A stretch of 30,229 nucleotides of DNA from Firm-04 sp045600205 (GTDB lineage Bacteria; Bacillota; Clostridia; Oscillospirales; Ruminococcaceae). The stretch spans positions 1-30,229 of the forward strand of contig JAZRXM010000017.1 in NCBI GenBank assembly GCA_045600205.1. The letters run 5' to 3'. Below the pieces are notes generated by a model that did not search any database, had not been told where the DNA came from, and was given only the letters and a program-made list of their open reading frames with translations. The position numbers and the translations under genes are program-made. Shown here one piece after another: positions 14,949 through 22,974 of this stretch (position 1 is the stretch's first letter; every line of letters begins with the position of its first letter).

Positions 14949-16001
14949 ATGATGAACCTGATGAACAAAAAAAGACGTATGCGTGAACTGGAGAAAACGT
15001 GGGGCATTGATCTGACCTATCTGTTTCTGGAACTGACGATGCGCTGCAATGAACGCTGCCTGCACTGCGGCAGTCGCTGCGGCGATGTCGCGAAGGACGA
15101 AATGACCCCACAGCAATATCACGATTTTCTGGCTCAGGTTGCAGAGGATTTTGATATCAAGAAATTTACGCTTTCCATTACGGGCGGCGAACCCCTGATC
15201 CGCAAGGATTTCTTCGAAATCATGGACGATGCCAATCAGCAGGGTTATCTCTGGGGCATGACCACCAACGGCACGCTCATTACGCCCGAAGTCGCAAAAG
15301 ATTTGCGACGAACGGGTCTGAAAACCGTTTCCATTAGTCTGGACGGTCTGCCTGATACGCATGATGCATTCCGCAGAACCCCGGGTGGCTGGCAGAAAGC
15401 AATGGACGGCATCGAGAATTTGCTGAAAGTCGGCGGATTCCAGCACGTTCAGGTCACTACCGTTGTGACGCACCAGAATATCGGTCAGTTGGACGAGCTT
15501 TACAAGATCTTCAACCAAATGGACATTGACTCCTGGCGTATCATCAATATGGACCCCATCGGCAGAGCAAAGGAACATCCTGAACTGCTGATGACCGATG
15601 AGGACTACACAAGAATGTTTGAGTATATCCGCAACAAGCGTTTGCAGGGCGAGCCCGTATCCTATGGCTGTGAGCATTATCTGGGCATGGACTACGAGCG
15701 AGAGGTGCGTGACTGGTACTTCCACTGCGGCGCGGGCAAACAGATCGCAAGCATCATGTGCAACGGCGATATTACTGCTTGTCTGGATATTGAACGCAGA
15801 CCCGAATTCATCATGGGCAACATCTTCAAGGATCGCTTCAAGGATGTTTGGGAAAACGGTTTCCAGATTTTCCGTAAGGGTCTGACCTGCGAACAATGCG
15901 AAAAATGCTCCGAATTTGAATTCTGTAAGGGCGGCGCATACCACACATGGAATTTTGACGAGAACAGACCTGATGTTTGCTTCAAGGATATTTTATTTTA
16001 A
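14949..16001 (+). CDS. Radical SAM/SPASM-domain enzyme, candidate peptide maturase
   Basis: A 350-residue enzyme. The radical SAM cluster motif is CNERCLHC (Cys33, Cys37, Cys40), followed by the SAM-binding TGGEPL segment and SISLDGL. The C-terminal SPASM region has ordered cysteines: HCGAG, MCNGDITAC, TCEQCEKCSEFEFC and DVC, expected to hold auxiliary [4Fe-4S] clusters. SPASM enzymes commonly modify ribosomally made peptides or proteins (for example sactipeptide, cyclophane or sulfatase maturation). No precursor peptide ORF lies beside it other than the dockerin protein upstream. AAAGGAG (14931-14937) precedes two tandem ATGs at 14949 and 14952; either may be used. The next gene starts 11 bases later. 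The chemistry is not predictable from sequence alone. Confidence 0.88.
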   Translation: MMNLMNKKRRMRELEKTWGIDLTYLFLELTMRCNERCLHCGSRCGDVAKDEMTPQQYHDFLAQVAEDFDIKKFTLSITGGEPLIRKDFFEIMDDANQQGYLWGMTTNGTLITPEVAKDLRRTGLKTVSISLDGLPDTHDAFRRTPGGWQKAMDGIENLLKVGGFQHVQVTTVVTHQNIGQLDELYKIFNQMDIDSWRIINMDPIGRAKEHPELLMTDEDYTRMFEYIRNKRLQGEPVSYGCEHYLGMDYEREVRDWYFHCGAGKQIASIMCNGDITACLDIERRPEFIMGNIFKDRFKDVWENGFQIFRKGLTCEQCEKCSEFEFCKGGAYHTWNFDENRPDVCFKDILF

Positions 16002-16012
16002 GGGAGAAGAAT

Positions 16013-16522
16013 ATGAATTATTGTGAGAAATGCGGAACGGTGATTCCGTCCGGACAAAATGAGTGTCCAAACTGCGGACATCAGATCGCCGTTGATCCCG
16101 TGGAAAAAATTGCGAAAGTTGGCGGCGAACTGAAAGAGAATGCGCTCAACGCGCTTGCCTCCTGTCAGGATTATACATCGGATTATGATGTCACGGATAT
16201 CCAGTCCAGCACCAAAATGTGCTATCTGGCGTATCTTTGGTGGCTGTGCCTGATTCCGCTCGCGCAATGCAAAACACCGTATGCGCGATTCCATATTAAT
16301 CAGGGGCTTGTGCTGGCAATCGCCTCCACGATTCTTTGGCTGGTTGGCGGTTTCCTGAATTTCCTGCTTGGCAAGGTTTTTCTGCTTGGTACAATTATTG
16401 ATATTATCAACTGGATCTTCCGCCTTGTGACGCTTGTCTACATGGCGATCGGTCTGATCAACGTGTCACGCGGGCAAGCCAAGGATTTGCCGATTATCGG
16501 TGTTCTGCGCCTGCTGAAATGA
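16013..16522 (+). CDS. Zinc-ribbon membrane protein (DUF4870-like)
   Basis: A 169-residue protein. The N terminus is a zinc ribbon with CEKCG and CPNCG. After a linker of about 50 residues there are three hydrophobic helices with the DUF4870/Tic20-like pattern: YARFHINQGL before helix 2 and GQAKDLPIIG at the end. Function is unknown. GGGAGAAG precedes the ATG at 16013, chosen over an in-frame ATG at 15977 that would overlap the radical SAM gene. It is the last gene before a terminator. Confidence 0.75.
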   Translation: MNYCEKCGTVIPSGQNECPNCGHQIAVDPVEKIAKVGGELKENALNALASCQDYTSDYDVTDIQSSTKMCYLAYLWWLCLIPLAQCKTPYARFHINQGLVLAIASTILWLVGGFLNFLLGKVFLLGTIIDIINWIFRLVTLVYMAIGLINVSRGQAKDLPIIGVLRLLK

Positions 16523-16528
16523 GAAATG

Positions 16529-16563
16529 CATCGTCGCTTGCGTGTGCAGGCGGCGATGTTTTT
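16529..16563 (+). terminator. Intrinsic terminator of the six-gene operon
   Basis: CATCGTCGC (16529-16537) pairs with GCGGCGATG (16550-16558), with one G-T wobble, and is followed by TTTTT. Confidence 0.85.
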
Positions 16564-16581
16564 ATATAAACAGGGTGTATG

Positions 16582-16610
16582 TTGACAATTGCGGCGGTTC
16601 ATGCTATAAT
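16582..16610 (+). promoter_or_regulatory. Consensus SigA promoter of the ECF transporter operon
   Basis: TTGACA (16582-16587) and TATAAT (16605-16610) are separated by 17 bases, 89 bases before the EcfT start. Confidence 0.92.
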
Positions 16611-16622
16611 AAGCAGGCAGAG

Positions 16623-16659
16623 GCGCATCTGTTTGTATCAGCAAATGGATGTGTTTTTT
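16623..16659 (+). promoter_or_regulatory. Terminator-like hairpin in the ECF operon leader
   Basis: A core 10-bp stem CATCTGTTTG (16626-16635) with CAAATGGATG (16642-16651), extendable by three G-T or G-C pairs, is followed by a run of T through 16659. It begins only a few bases after the predicted transcription start, leaving no room for an aptamer. It could attenuate the operon or protect the 5' end. Confidence 0.5.
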
Positions 16660-16698
16660 ATGCCCTGCGGCTCGAATTTTTCAGAAAGGATGTGCGGT

Positions 16699-17616
16699 AT
16701 GGTTGGTACGTCAAACAGTCGGCAGCAAGCGCAATCGGATGCGTTTTCGCAATTTCATCCGTGGGTGAGTTTTCTGTATTTCGCGCTGGTACTGTGGTTT
16801 TCTATGACGTTGACACATCCTGTTTGTCAGGCGGAATCCCTCCTTGCGGGCGTGCTTTATGCGCTTCGTTTGCGCAGAGAGCATGGGCTTGCATTCGGTG
16901 TTCGGTACGCTGCTGCGTTGATTTTGGCGACAGCTGTCCTGAATCCGCTGTTTAATCATGCGGGCGGTACTGTTCTGCTATATCTGCCGTCGGGAAGTGC
17001 ATTGACATTGGAAAGCATCCTGTACGGCATCTCATCGGGGGCAATGCTGGCAACATTGCTGATATGGTTTTTTTGCTGGAATTGCGTGATTTCCTCGGAG
17101 AAATTCATGTATTTGTTCGGCGGGATCCTGCCGTCGTTGTCGCTGCTTTTGCGAATGACCATACGGTTTATCCCCAATTACCAGAAACAGCTGAAAAATG
17201 TCACTGAGGCGCAGAGGAGTCTTGGGAAAAAGACAGAGGATCGCGGGATATTGCAGCGGATGAAAAACGCCGCAGCTGCTTTTTCGATGACGATTACATG
17301 GGCTCTGGAACACGCGGTGGATACCGCAGACAGCATGAAAAGTCGGGGCTATGGGCAAAAAAAGCGTACAAGCTTTTCGCTGTATCGTGTCGCTGAGCGG
17401 GATAAAATGCTGGCGATCTGGCTTGGCTTCTGCGGCATTTACGTGCTGTTCGGACAGATCGCAGGCGGCATCTTCTGGCGGTATCTGCCACGCTTGCAAT
17501 CTGCTCCTGCAACGTCATTCAATATCAGCTTTTACGTTGTTTATCTGTTGCTTTGCCTGACACCGGTTATCATCAATGCGCGGGAGGGTCGGATATGGAA
17601 AAAATTGCAGTCATAA
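16699..17616 (+). CDS. ecfT: ECF transporter transmembrane component EcfT
   Basis: A 305-residue membrane protein with several hydrophobic segments. The diagnostic feature is the cytosolic coupling motif ADSMKSRGYG late in the protein, matching the Ala-Arg-Gly signature that EcfT uses to grip its ATPases. It transmits ATP-driven movement to the substrate-binding S component. The ATG at 16699 has AAAGGA about 9 bases upstream; an ATG three codons before it lies at the ribosome site. Its 3' end overlaps the fused ATPase/S gene by 22 bases, so the two gene products are translationally linked and form one transporter. Confidence 0.88.
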   Translation: MVGTSNSRQQAQSDAFSQFHPWVSFLYFALVLWFSMTLTHPVCQAESLLAGVLYALRLRREHGLAFGVRYAAALILATAVLNPLFNHAGGTVLLYLPSGSALTLESILYGISSGAMLATLLIWFFCWNCVISSEKFMYLFGGILPSLSLLLRMTIRFIPNYQKQLKNVTEAQRSLGKKTEDRGILQRMKNAAAAFSMTITWALEHAVDTADSMKSRGYGQKKRTSFSLYRVAERDKMLAIWLGFCGIYVLFGQIAGGIFWRYLPRLQSAPATSFNISFYVVYLLLCLTPVIINAREGRIWKKLQS

Positions 17617-20219
17617 ACCTGAAATTTGCGTATCCCGCGCAGGAACAACTTGCTTTGGACGGCGTGAATCTTTCTATTGAAAGCGGCGATTTTGCTGTGA
17701 TCTGCGGGAAATCCGGATGCGGAAAAACCACGCTGCTGCGTCAGTTGAAAACGATCATTGCGCCGCATGGGCAGCTTGAGGGAGAGATTCTGTTTGATGG
17801 CGTGCCCCTCGCAGAACTGGATTCGGCGCGTCAAGCGGCGGAAATCGGGTTTGTTGGGCAGTCGCCTGAGCATCAGATCATTACAGATACGGTTTGGCAT
17901 GAGTTGGCATTTGGATTGGAAAACCTTGGTACCGAGCCGCAAATCATTCGTCGGCGGGTGTCGGAAATTGCTGCGTATTTCGGAATGCAGGAGTGGTTTT
18001 ATCAAGATACTGCGTCACTTTCGGGCGGTCAAAAGCAGCTGCTCAATCTTGCGGCGGTAATGACCATGCAGCCGTCTGTACTCATTTTGGATGAACCGAC
18101 AGCACAGCTTGACCCCATTGCTGCTGCGGATTTCCTCGCTGTTTTAGGAAAAATCAATCGCGAGCTGGGCGTTACCGTTCTGCTGACCGAGCATCGGCTG
18201 GAGGAGGCATTTGCCTACGCGAACAAAACATTTTTGCTGGAGAATGGAAAAGTACCATTTTGTGGCACGCCGAAAGAGTTGGGCGAATATCTGAAATCGT
18301 GCGGACATACGATGTTTCTCGGAATGCCGTCTGCAATGCGGATCTGGGCAGCAATTGAAAATGCAGAGGAATGTCCTGTTACGGTGCGGGAGGGCAGTTT
18401 AATGTTGCAGCGTTATGCACAAACGCATGATCTGCTGCATATACCGCAAAATGACGTATCTGCGACAAATACGGGCTGCCTGCTGGATGCGGAACATCTT
18501 TGGTTTCGTTATGATCAAAATGGAAGAGATGTCATTTGTGACGCGGAAATTTCACTGTATGCCGGTGAATTTTTCGCGCTTATGGGCGGCAATGGTACAG
18601 GAAAAACTACGCTGCTGCGTCTTTTGGCAGGGCTTGCGCAGCCGTACCGCGGAGAAATTTGCCGAAATGGTAAAATCGCGCTGTTACAGCAAAATCCACA
18701 GGTGCTGTTTGTAAAAAAGACGGTGCGCGAGGATTTGCTTGACGTTTTCGGAAACGGGCAGTATACCGAAAAACAACTTGCTGATTTTACGAAAACAGCG
18801 CATTTATGTCATTTGGATGAACTGCTGGAGCGGCATCCATATGACCTTTCGGGTGGCGAGCAGCAGAGGGTAGCATTGGCAAAAGTGCTGCTTTGTGAGC
18901 CTGATATTTTGCTGCTGGATGAGCCTACCAAAGGAATGGACGCACAGTATAAGCACGAATTTGCGATGATTTTACGTGATCTGCTACGGGACGGGAAGTC
19001 GGTTTGCATGGTCAGCCATGACATTGAATTTTGTGCGGAATATGCGGACCGTTGTGCAATGTTTTTTGATGGTGCGATTACCTCGCAGGGGAGTCCGCGA
19101 GAATTTTTTGGCGGCAACAGCTTCTACACGACCTCTGCCAACCGCATGGCGCGGGCACTTTTGCCTGAGGCAATCACAGTTGCCGATGTAGTGACTGCCT
19201 GCGGCGGTAAGCTGCCTGCGAATGATAATCATTCGGAATTTCAAGAAAAAACGTTAAAATCAACGGTTCTTTTGCCAACATCAACATCAGAAAAGTTGCC
19301 TCTTTGGCGGAAAATTGCAGCCGGAATCTGTGGTGCAGGCGCGTTGGGCATGATAATAGATGCAGTGCGGAAAACAAAATTATCTCAAGGCGATTTATAC
19401 GATTCTACGAGTAAATCATTTGTGTATTACTCTGTTTTGTGCCTATTGTTGATGCTGTCTGCATTATTTGTTGGAAGGTCTACCAGAATCCACGAGAAAT
19501 CTGCGAAAAAACGAGAAAAACTATCGAAACGCACAGTCGTTTCAGTTGGCATGATTTTGCTTGCCATTCCGCTGACAATTTGGCTTGGCACGCGGCTTTT
19601 CGGTACTCACAGGTATCAAATCACGGCGATTGCGGTTTTGTTTGAGTGTATTTTGCCGTTTTTTGTGGCGTTTGAGCAGCGTCGACCTAAGGCACGGGAG
19701 CTTGCGGTGCTTGCGGCACTTTGTGCAATCGGGATTGCAGGACGAGCTGTGTTTTTCATGCTGCCTGAGTTCAAACCCGTCATGGCGGTGACGATTCTGA
19801 CAGGTGTGGCACTTGGCGGCGAGTCCGGATTTTTGGTCGGCGCGGTTACGATGCTTGCCTCCAATGTACTGTTTTCACAGGGTCCTTGGACGCCGTGGCA
19901 GATGTTTGCGATGGGAATTGTGGGCTTTTTGGCGGGGATATGTTCCCGTGTGGGATTGTTGCGGCGTTCAAAAATTTCGCTTAGCATTTTTGGCGTATTT
20001 TCTGCAATTGTAATATACGGCGGCATTCTGAATCCCGCGACGGCAATCATCCAGAGCAGCGAGCAGATTACCAAAGAAATCCTGCTGGCGTATTACATAT
20101 CCGGTTTCCCGATGGATTGTATTCACGCATTTGCGACTGCTTTCTTTCTGTTGACCTTGACGGATCCCATGCTTGAAAAACTGGAGCGTATCTGTACGAA
20201 ATATGGTTTTGCAGAGTAA
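17595..20219 (+). CDS. Natural fusion of two ECF ATPases and an S component (EcfA-EcfA'-EcfS)
   Basis: An 874-residue three-part protein. ATPase 1 spans about 3-235: Walker A GKSGCGKTT (38-46), LSGGQ (142-146) and LDEPT (165-169). ATPase 2 spans about 295-510: Walker A GGNGTGKTT (331-339), LSGGE (418-422) and LDEPT (441-445). From about 570 to the end there are several membrane helices whose second half, with RAVFFMLPEFKPV, GGESGFLVGA and QGPWTPWQMFA (762-772), resembles S components of the CbrT cobalamin type. Vitamin B12 or a related corrinoid is the best guess but is not proven. ECF ATPases and S components are often separate chains, so this single-chain form is notable. GGAGGGTCGG precedes the ATG at 17595. 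With EcfT it forms a complete importer. Confidence 0.85.
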   Translation: MEKIAVINLKFAYPAQEQLALDGVNLSIESGDFAVICGKSGCGKTTLLRQLKTIIAPHGQLEGEILFDGVPLAELDSARQAAEIGFVGQSPEHQIITDTVWHELAFGLENLGTEPQIIRRRVSEIAAYFGMQEWFYQDTASLSGGQKQLLNLAAVMTMQPSVLILDEPTAQLDPIAAADFLAVLGKINRELGVTVLLTEHRLEEAFAYANKTFLLENGKVPFCGTPKELGEYLKSCGHTMFLGMPSAMRIWAAIENAEECPVTVREGSLMLQRYAQTHDLLHIPQNDVSATNTGCLLDAEHLWFRYDQNGRDVICDAEISLYAGEFFALMGGNGTGKTTLLRLLAGLAQPYRGEICRNGKIALLQQNPQVLFVKKTVREDLLDVFGNGQYTEKQLADFTKTAHLCHLDELLERHPYDLSGGEQQRVALAKVLLCEPDILLLDEPTKGMDAQYKHEFAMILRDLLRDGKSVCMVSHDIEFCAEYADRCAMFFDGAITSQGSPREFFGGNSFYTTSANRMARALLPEAITVADVVTACGGKLPANDNHSEFQEKTLKSTVLLPTSTSEKLPLWRKIAAGICGAGALGMIIDAVRKTKLSQGDLYDSTSKSFVYYSVLCLLLMLSALFVGRSTRIHEKSAKKREKLSKRTVVSVGMILLAIPLTIWLGTRLFGTHRYQITAIAVLFECILPFFVAFEQRRPKARELAVLAALCAIGIAGRAVFFMLPEFKPVMAVTILTGVALGGESGFLVGAVTMLASNVLFSQGPWTPWQMFAMGIVGFLAGICSRVGLLRRSKISLSIFGVFSAIVIYGGILNPATAIIQSSEQITKEILLAYYISGFPMDCIHAFATAFFLLTLTDPMLEKLERICTKYGFAE

Positions 20220-20226
20220 CAAAAAA

Positions 20227-20252
20227 AAGCACCTGCTAAGAAAGACGGGTGC
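20227..20252 (-). terminator. Minus-strand terminator of a gene remnant
   Basis: AGCACCTG (20227-20234) pairs with CGGGTGCT (20245-20252), one G-T wobble. On the minus strand it is followed by a run of T, whereas on the plus strand there is no T-run. It therefore belongs to the minus-strand remnant at 20303-20458 rather than to the ECF operon. Confidence 0.7.
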
Positions 20253-20302
20253 TCGTAAAGAAGTTTTTATGATTTGAAGGTAAGGTTGCGTAACCTGAGC
20301 GG

Positions 20303-20458
20303 TTACACAGCCTTTCTCTTTTTGTCGTATTTCATGCTGTCAGCAACGGCAGTAGCTACGGCAACATCAAAGCGATAGTGAATTTCGATCTCCTGCCTGA
20401 TTAAAGTATCAGAGGGTTTGACGGTTGCTGTAAATTGACAGCGTGTCCTGTAATCTCT
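20303..20458 (-). pseudogene. 3' remnant of an unidentified minus-strand gene
   Basis: A 51-codon open stretch ends at TAA (20303-20305), with coding-like composition: TVKPSDTLIRQEIEIHYRFD and then AVADSMKYDKKRKAV. No start codon or ribosome site exists at its 5' end, which stops at an in-frame TAA (20459-20461) exactly at the Pho box of the next operon. A terminator in the right orientation follows. I do not recognise the family. It looks like the C terminus of a gene cut by arrival of the phosphate cassette. Confidence 0.45.
20430..20457 (+). repeat. Imperfect repeat flanking the phosphate cassette (left copy)
   Basis: This is the left partner of the sequence at 24862-24896. It lies within the left gene remnant and directly abuts the Pho box at 20458. 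Confidence 0.35.
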
Positions 20459-20512
20459 TTACAATGATTTTACATAAAACTGATAATAGATTTTATATTG
20501 ATACGCTAAAAT
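20458..20512 (+). promoter_or_regulatory. Pho-box promoter of the phoP-phoR operon
   Basis: Two TTTACA repeats (20458-20463 and 20469-20474) are 11 bases apart, as in PhoB/PhoP boxes. A -10 TAAAAT (20507-20512) starts 49 bases after the first repeat; no good -35 is present, as expected for an activated promoter. The same spacing occurs upstream of the transporter gene at 22885. Confidence 0.72.
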
Positions 20513-20541
20513 ATGATAGAAAATGAATGAGGTGAACTGGA

Positions 20542-21213
20542 TTGATTTATTGTGTTGAAGATGACAACGGAATCAGAAATCTGATACTGTATACCCTGAA
20601 TGCATCCGGATTTGAAGCAAAAGGTTTTGCTGATTCGACAGAATTCTGGAGTGCAATTGCAAGCGAGAAACCGGAATTGATTATACTTGATATTATGCTT
20701 CCGAGTGAAGACGGCATTTCGATTTTGAAGAAAATCCGTTCCGATATCGCAACTTGTGATATACCGATTATCATTGCAAGTGCCAAAGGGACTGAGTATG
20801 ATAAGGTATTCGGACTTGATCTCGGTGCTGACGATTATCTTGCCAAACCGTTTGGCATGATGGAAATGGTTTCACGTGTAAAATCTGTTCTCCGCCGTAC
20901 TGTACCGAAAGGGACGACAATTCTGCGGTGCGGAAGCATTGCACTGAATGTTGAAAAGCACAGTGTCACGGTTGAGAATACAGAAATCCTGCTGACGCTG
21001 AAGGAATACGATCTGCTGCATTTGTTTCTTCAGAATCAGGGGCTTGCATTGACAAGAGATCAGCTCCTTGAAAAAGTATGGGGGCAAGATTTCATTGGTG
21101 AAACAAGAACTGTAGATGTTCACATCGGAACGCTTCGCACAAAACTCGGCGATGCAGGAAATCTCATTGAAACAGTGCGCGGTGTCGGATACAGAATGGA
21201 GGAAAGAGAATGA
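20542..21213 (+). CDS. phoP: OmpR/PhoB-family response regulator (PhoP-like)
   Basis: A 223-residue DNA-binding response regulator. The receiver has VEDDNG, phosphoacceptor IILDIMLPSEDG, IASAKG and a conserved Lys in DYLAKPF. The C-terminal winged helix (TLKEYDLLHLFLQ, TRTVDVHIGTLRTKLG, VRGVGYRM) is of the OmpR/PhoB type. The start is TTG at 20542, with GAGGTG 7 bases upstream, because the ATGs further in would cut the first receiver strand. It is coupled to the kinase by an ATGA overlap. The Pho boxes before this operon and the Na/Pi transporter support a role in the phosphate starvation response. Confidence 0.88.
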   Translation: MIYCVEDDNGIRNLILYTLNASGFEAKGFADSTEFWSAIASEKPELIILDIMLPSEDGISILKKIRSDIATCDIPIIIASAKGTEYDKVFGLDLGADDYLAKPFGMMEMVSRVKSVLRRTVPKGTTILRCGSIALNVEKHSVTVENTEILLTLKEYDLLHLFLQNQGLALTRDQLLEKVWGQDFIGETRTVDVHIGTLRTKLGDAGNLIETVRGVGYRMEERE

Positions 21214-22880
21214 CAAAGCGAATCTTTCATTCCATCTGTCTTGTTGCAATAGCGGTTTTCTTAGCTTCTCTTGTTTTGATCATGGGCGTGCTGTATGAAT
21301 ACTATTCAGAACGTCAAATGAAAAGCCTGAAGATCGAAACTGAGCTTTGTGCATACGCTGTTGAGAAGAACGGTCTTGATTATCTGAATGCTGTACCCGC
21401 CGGTGAATACCGAATTACGTGGATTTCTTCTGACGGAACGGTTCTTTTTGACAATAAAGCAAAAACCGAAATCATGGAAAACCATTTGGAACGTGAAGAA
21501 ATCAAAGAGGCGCTGAATACCGGTCAAGGTGATAGTGCAAGACGTTCTGATACTTTGATGGAAAAGCAGCTGTATTCTGCCCTGAAACTGTCAGATGGTA
21601 CGGTTCTGCGTCTGTCAGAGTCCTATCTGACATGGTGGTCTTTAATACTGGCCATGCTTCAGCCTATCATTGTTATCATAGCGATCGCAATCGGGCTGTC
21701 ATTGTATCTTGCTTTTCGGTTATCCAAAAATGTTGTAAAACCCCTGAATGACCTGAATCTGGATAATCCGGACACGGAAAGTGTCTATGAAGAAATCACA
21801 CCGCTTGTCAACCGAATCGCAAGTCAGCAGCATCAACTGAAACTGCAAAAGGCGGAACTCAAGAAAAAGCAGGAAGAATTTAATACAGCAATCGGTTATA
21901 TGAATGAAGGTGTTATGCTGCTGTCTGAAAACGGTGCGGTATTAAGCATCAATCATTCCGCGACAAAGCTTCTCGGCATCAGCAGATATTGTATCGGAAA
22001 AGATCTTCTGCTGTTTAATAACAGCTTTGAAATTCAGGAACTGCTTCGAATCGCAGGAACCGGAAACCGCGCTGAAAAAATCATTCCGATTGCGGAGCGC
22101 AATTATCAGTTTAACGCAAGTCCGATTATCAATGATGAAAAGGTATCCGGAATTGCACTGATTATTTTTGACATCACGGAGAAAGAAAAGGCAGAGGAAG
22201 CACGCAGAGAGTTTACAGCCAATGTATCTCACGAACTGAAAACACCGCTTCAGAATATATCCGGAAGTGCAGAACTGCTGGCAAACGGGCTTGTAAAAGC
22301 AGATGATGTGCCGCAATTTGCAGAACAGATTTTCGGTGAATCGAAGCGGATGGTTGCGCTGATCGAAGATATCATCAAACTGTCGCAGCTTGATGAAGGA
22401 AATGAAGATTTGCAGTCTCAGACTGTTGATGTATACGAACTTGCGGATCTCACGATTCGCAATCTGGCTCCGGCTGCAAAAGCATCCGACGTAACACTCA
22501 CATTGAGCGGCGAAAAATCTGAGATGCAGGGTATTCCGCATATGCTTTCCGCTATCATTTATAATCTCTGTGATAATGCCATCAAATATAATCATGTCGG
22601 CGGCAGTGTGAATGTTGATGTTGCTTCAAATGATACAAATGTGATCCTGACGATTCGTGATACAGGTATCGGGATTCCGCCGGAAGCACAGGATCGGATT
22701 TTTGAACGATTTTACCGTGTGGACAAAAGCCGTTCCAAATCGGTCGGCGGTACCGGTCTGGGGCTGTCTATTGTAAAGCACGATGTGAAACTGCACGGCG
22801 GCGAAATTGAACTCCGCAGTGTGGTAGATAAAGGAACAACCATGATGATCACGCTGCCGAAAGAACGCAAAACCGAATGA
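21210..22880 (+). CDS. phoR: PhoR-like sensor histidine kinase
   Basis: A 556-residue membrane kinase. Helix 1 (about 8-28) and helix 2 (about 143-168) enclose an extracytoplasmic sensor of about 115 residues. A HAMP-like linker and coiled coil (QLKLQKAELKKKQEEF) follow, then a PAS domain with YMNEGVMLLSENGAVLSIN. The phosphoacceptor is NVSHELKTPL, and the ATPase core has NLCDNAIKYN, DTGIGIP and GGTGLGLSIVKH. It phosphorylates the adjacent regulator. The PAS-plus-membrane layout is standard for PhoR. No gene for a PstSCAB-PhoU system is present here, so phosphate signalling may be coupled to the PhoU-like tail of the next gene. Confidence 0.88.
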   Translation: MTKRIFHSICLVAIAVFLASLVLIMGVLYEYYSERQMKSLKIETELCAYAVEKNGLDYLNAVPAGEYRITWISSDGTVLFDNKAKTEIMENHLEREEIKEALNTGQGDSARRSDTLMEKQLYSALKLSDGTVLRLSESYLTWWSLILAMLQPIIVIIAIAIGLSLYLAFRLSKNVVKPLNDLNLDNPDTESVYEEITPLVNRIASQQHQLKLQKAELKKKQEEFNTAIGYMNEGVMLLSENGAVLSINHSATKLLGISRYCIGKDLLLFNNSFEIQELLRIAGTGNRAEKIIPIAERNYQFNASPIINDEKVSGIALIIFDITEKEKAEEARREFTANVSHELKTPLQNISGSAELLANGLVKADDVPQFAEQIFGESKRMVALIEDIIKLSQLDEGNEDLQSQTVDVYELADLTIRNLAPAAKASDVTLTLSGEKSEMQGIPHMLSAIIYNLCDNAIKYNHVGGSVNVDVASNDTNVILTIRDTGIGIPPEAQDRIFERFYRVDKSRSKSVGGTGLGLSIVKHDVKLHGGEIELRSVVDKGTTMMITLPKERKTE

Positions 22881-22884
22881 CCGT

Positions 22885-22939
22885 TTTACAAGGAATTTAC
22901 AATAGTCTGGTAACAGATTTGATGTTATGTCGTTATAAT
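22885..22939 (+). promoter_or_regulatory. Pho-box promoter of the Na/Pi transporter gene
   Basis: TTTACA (22885-22890) and TTTACA (22896-22901), 11 bases apart, are followed by TATAAT (22934-22939). The first repeat is exactly 49 bases before the -10, identical to the phoP promoter. A GTAACA further downstream may be a degenerate third half-site. Confidence 0.75.
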
Positions 22940-22974
22940 ATCTATGTAAATCACAAGGAAAGTGAAGTGTCTGA

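Noticed and set aside
14796..15944. 382-codon minus-strand open frame opposite the radical SAM gene
   Set aside because: It is long, but the opposite strand holds an unmistakable radical SAM/SPASM protein with all cysteine motifs; the antisense product has no recognisable domain.
16617..16699. Cobalamin riboswitch before the ECF operon
   Set aside because: The leader is about 80 bases, too short, and lacks the conserved B12-box sequence.
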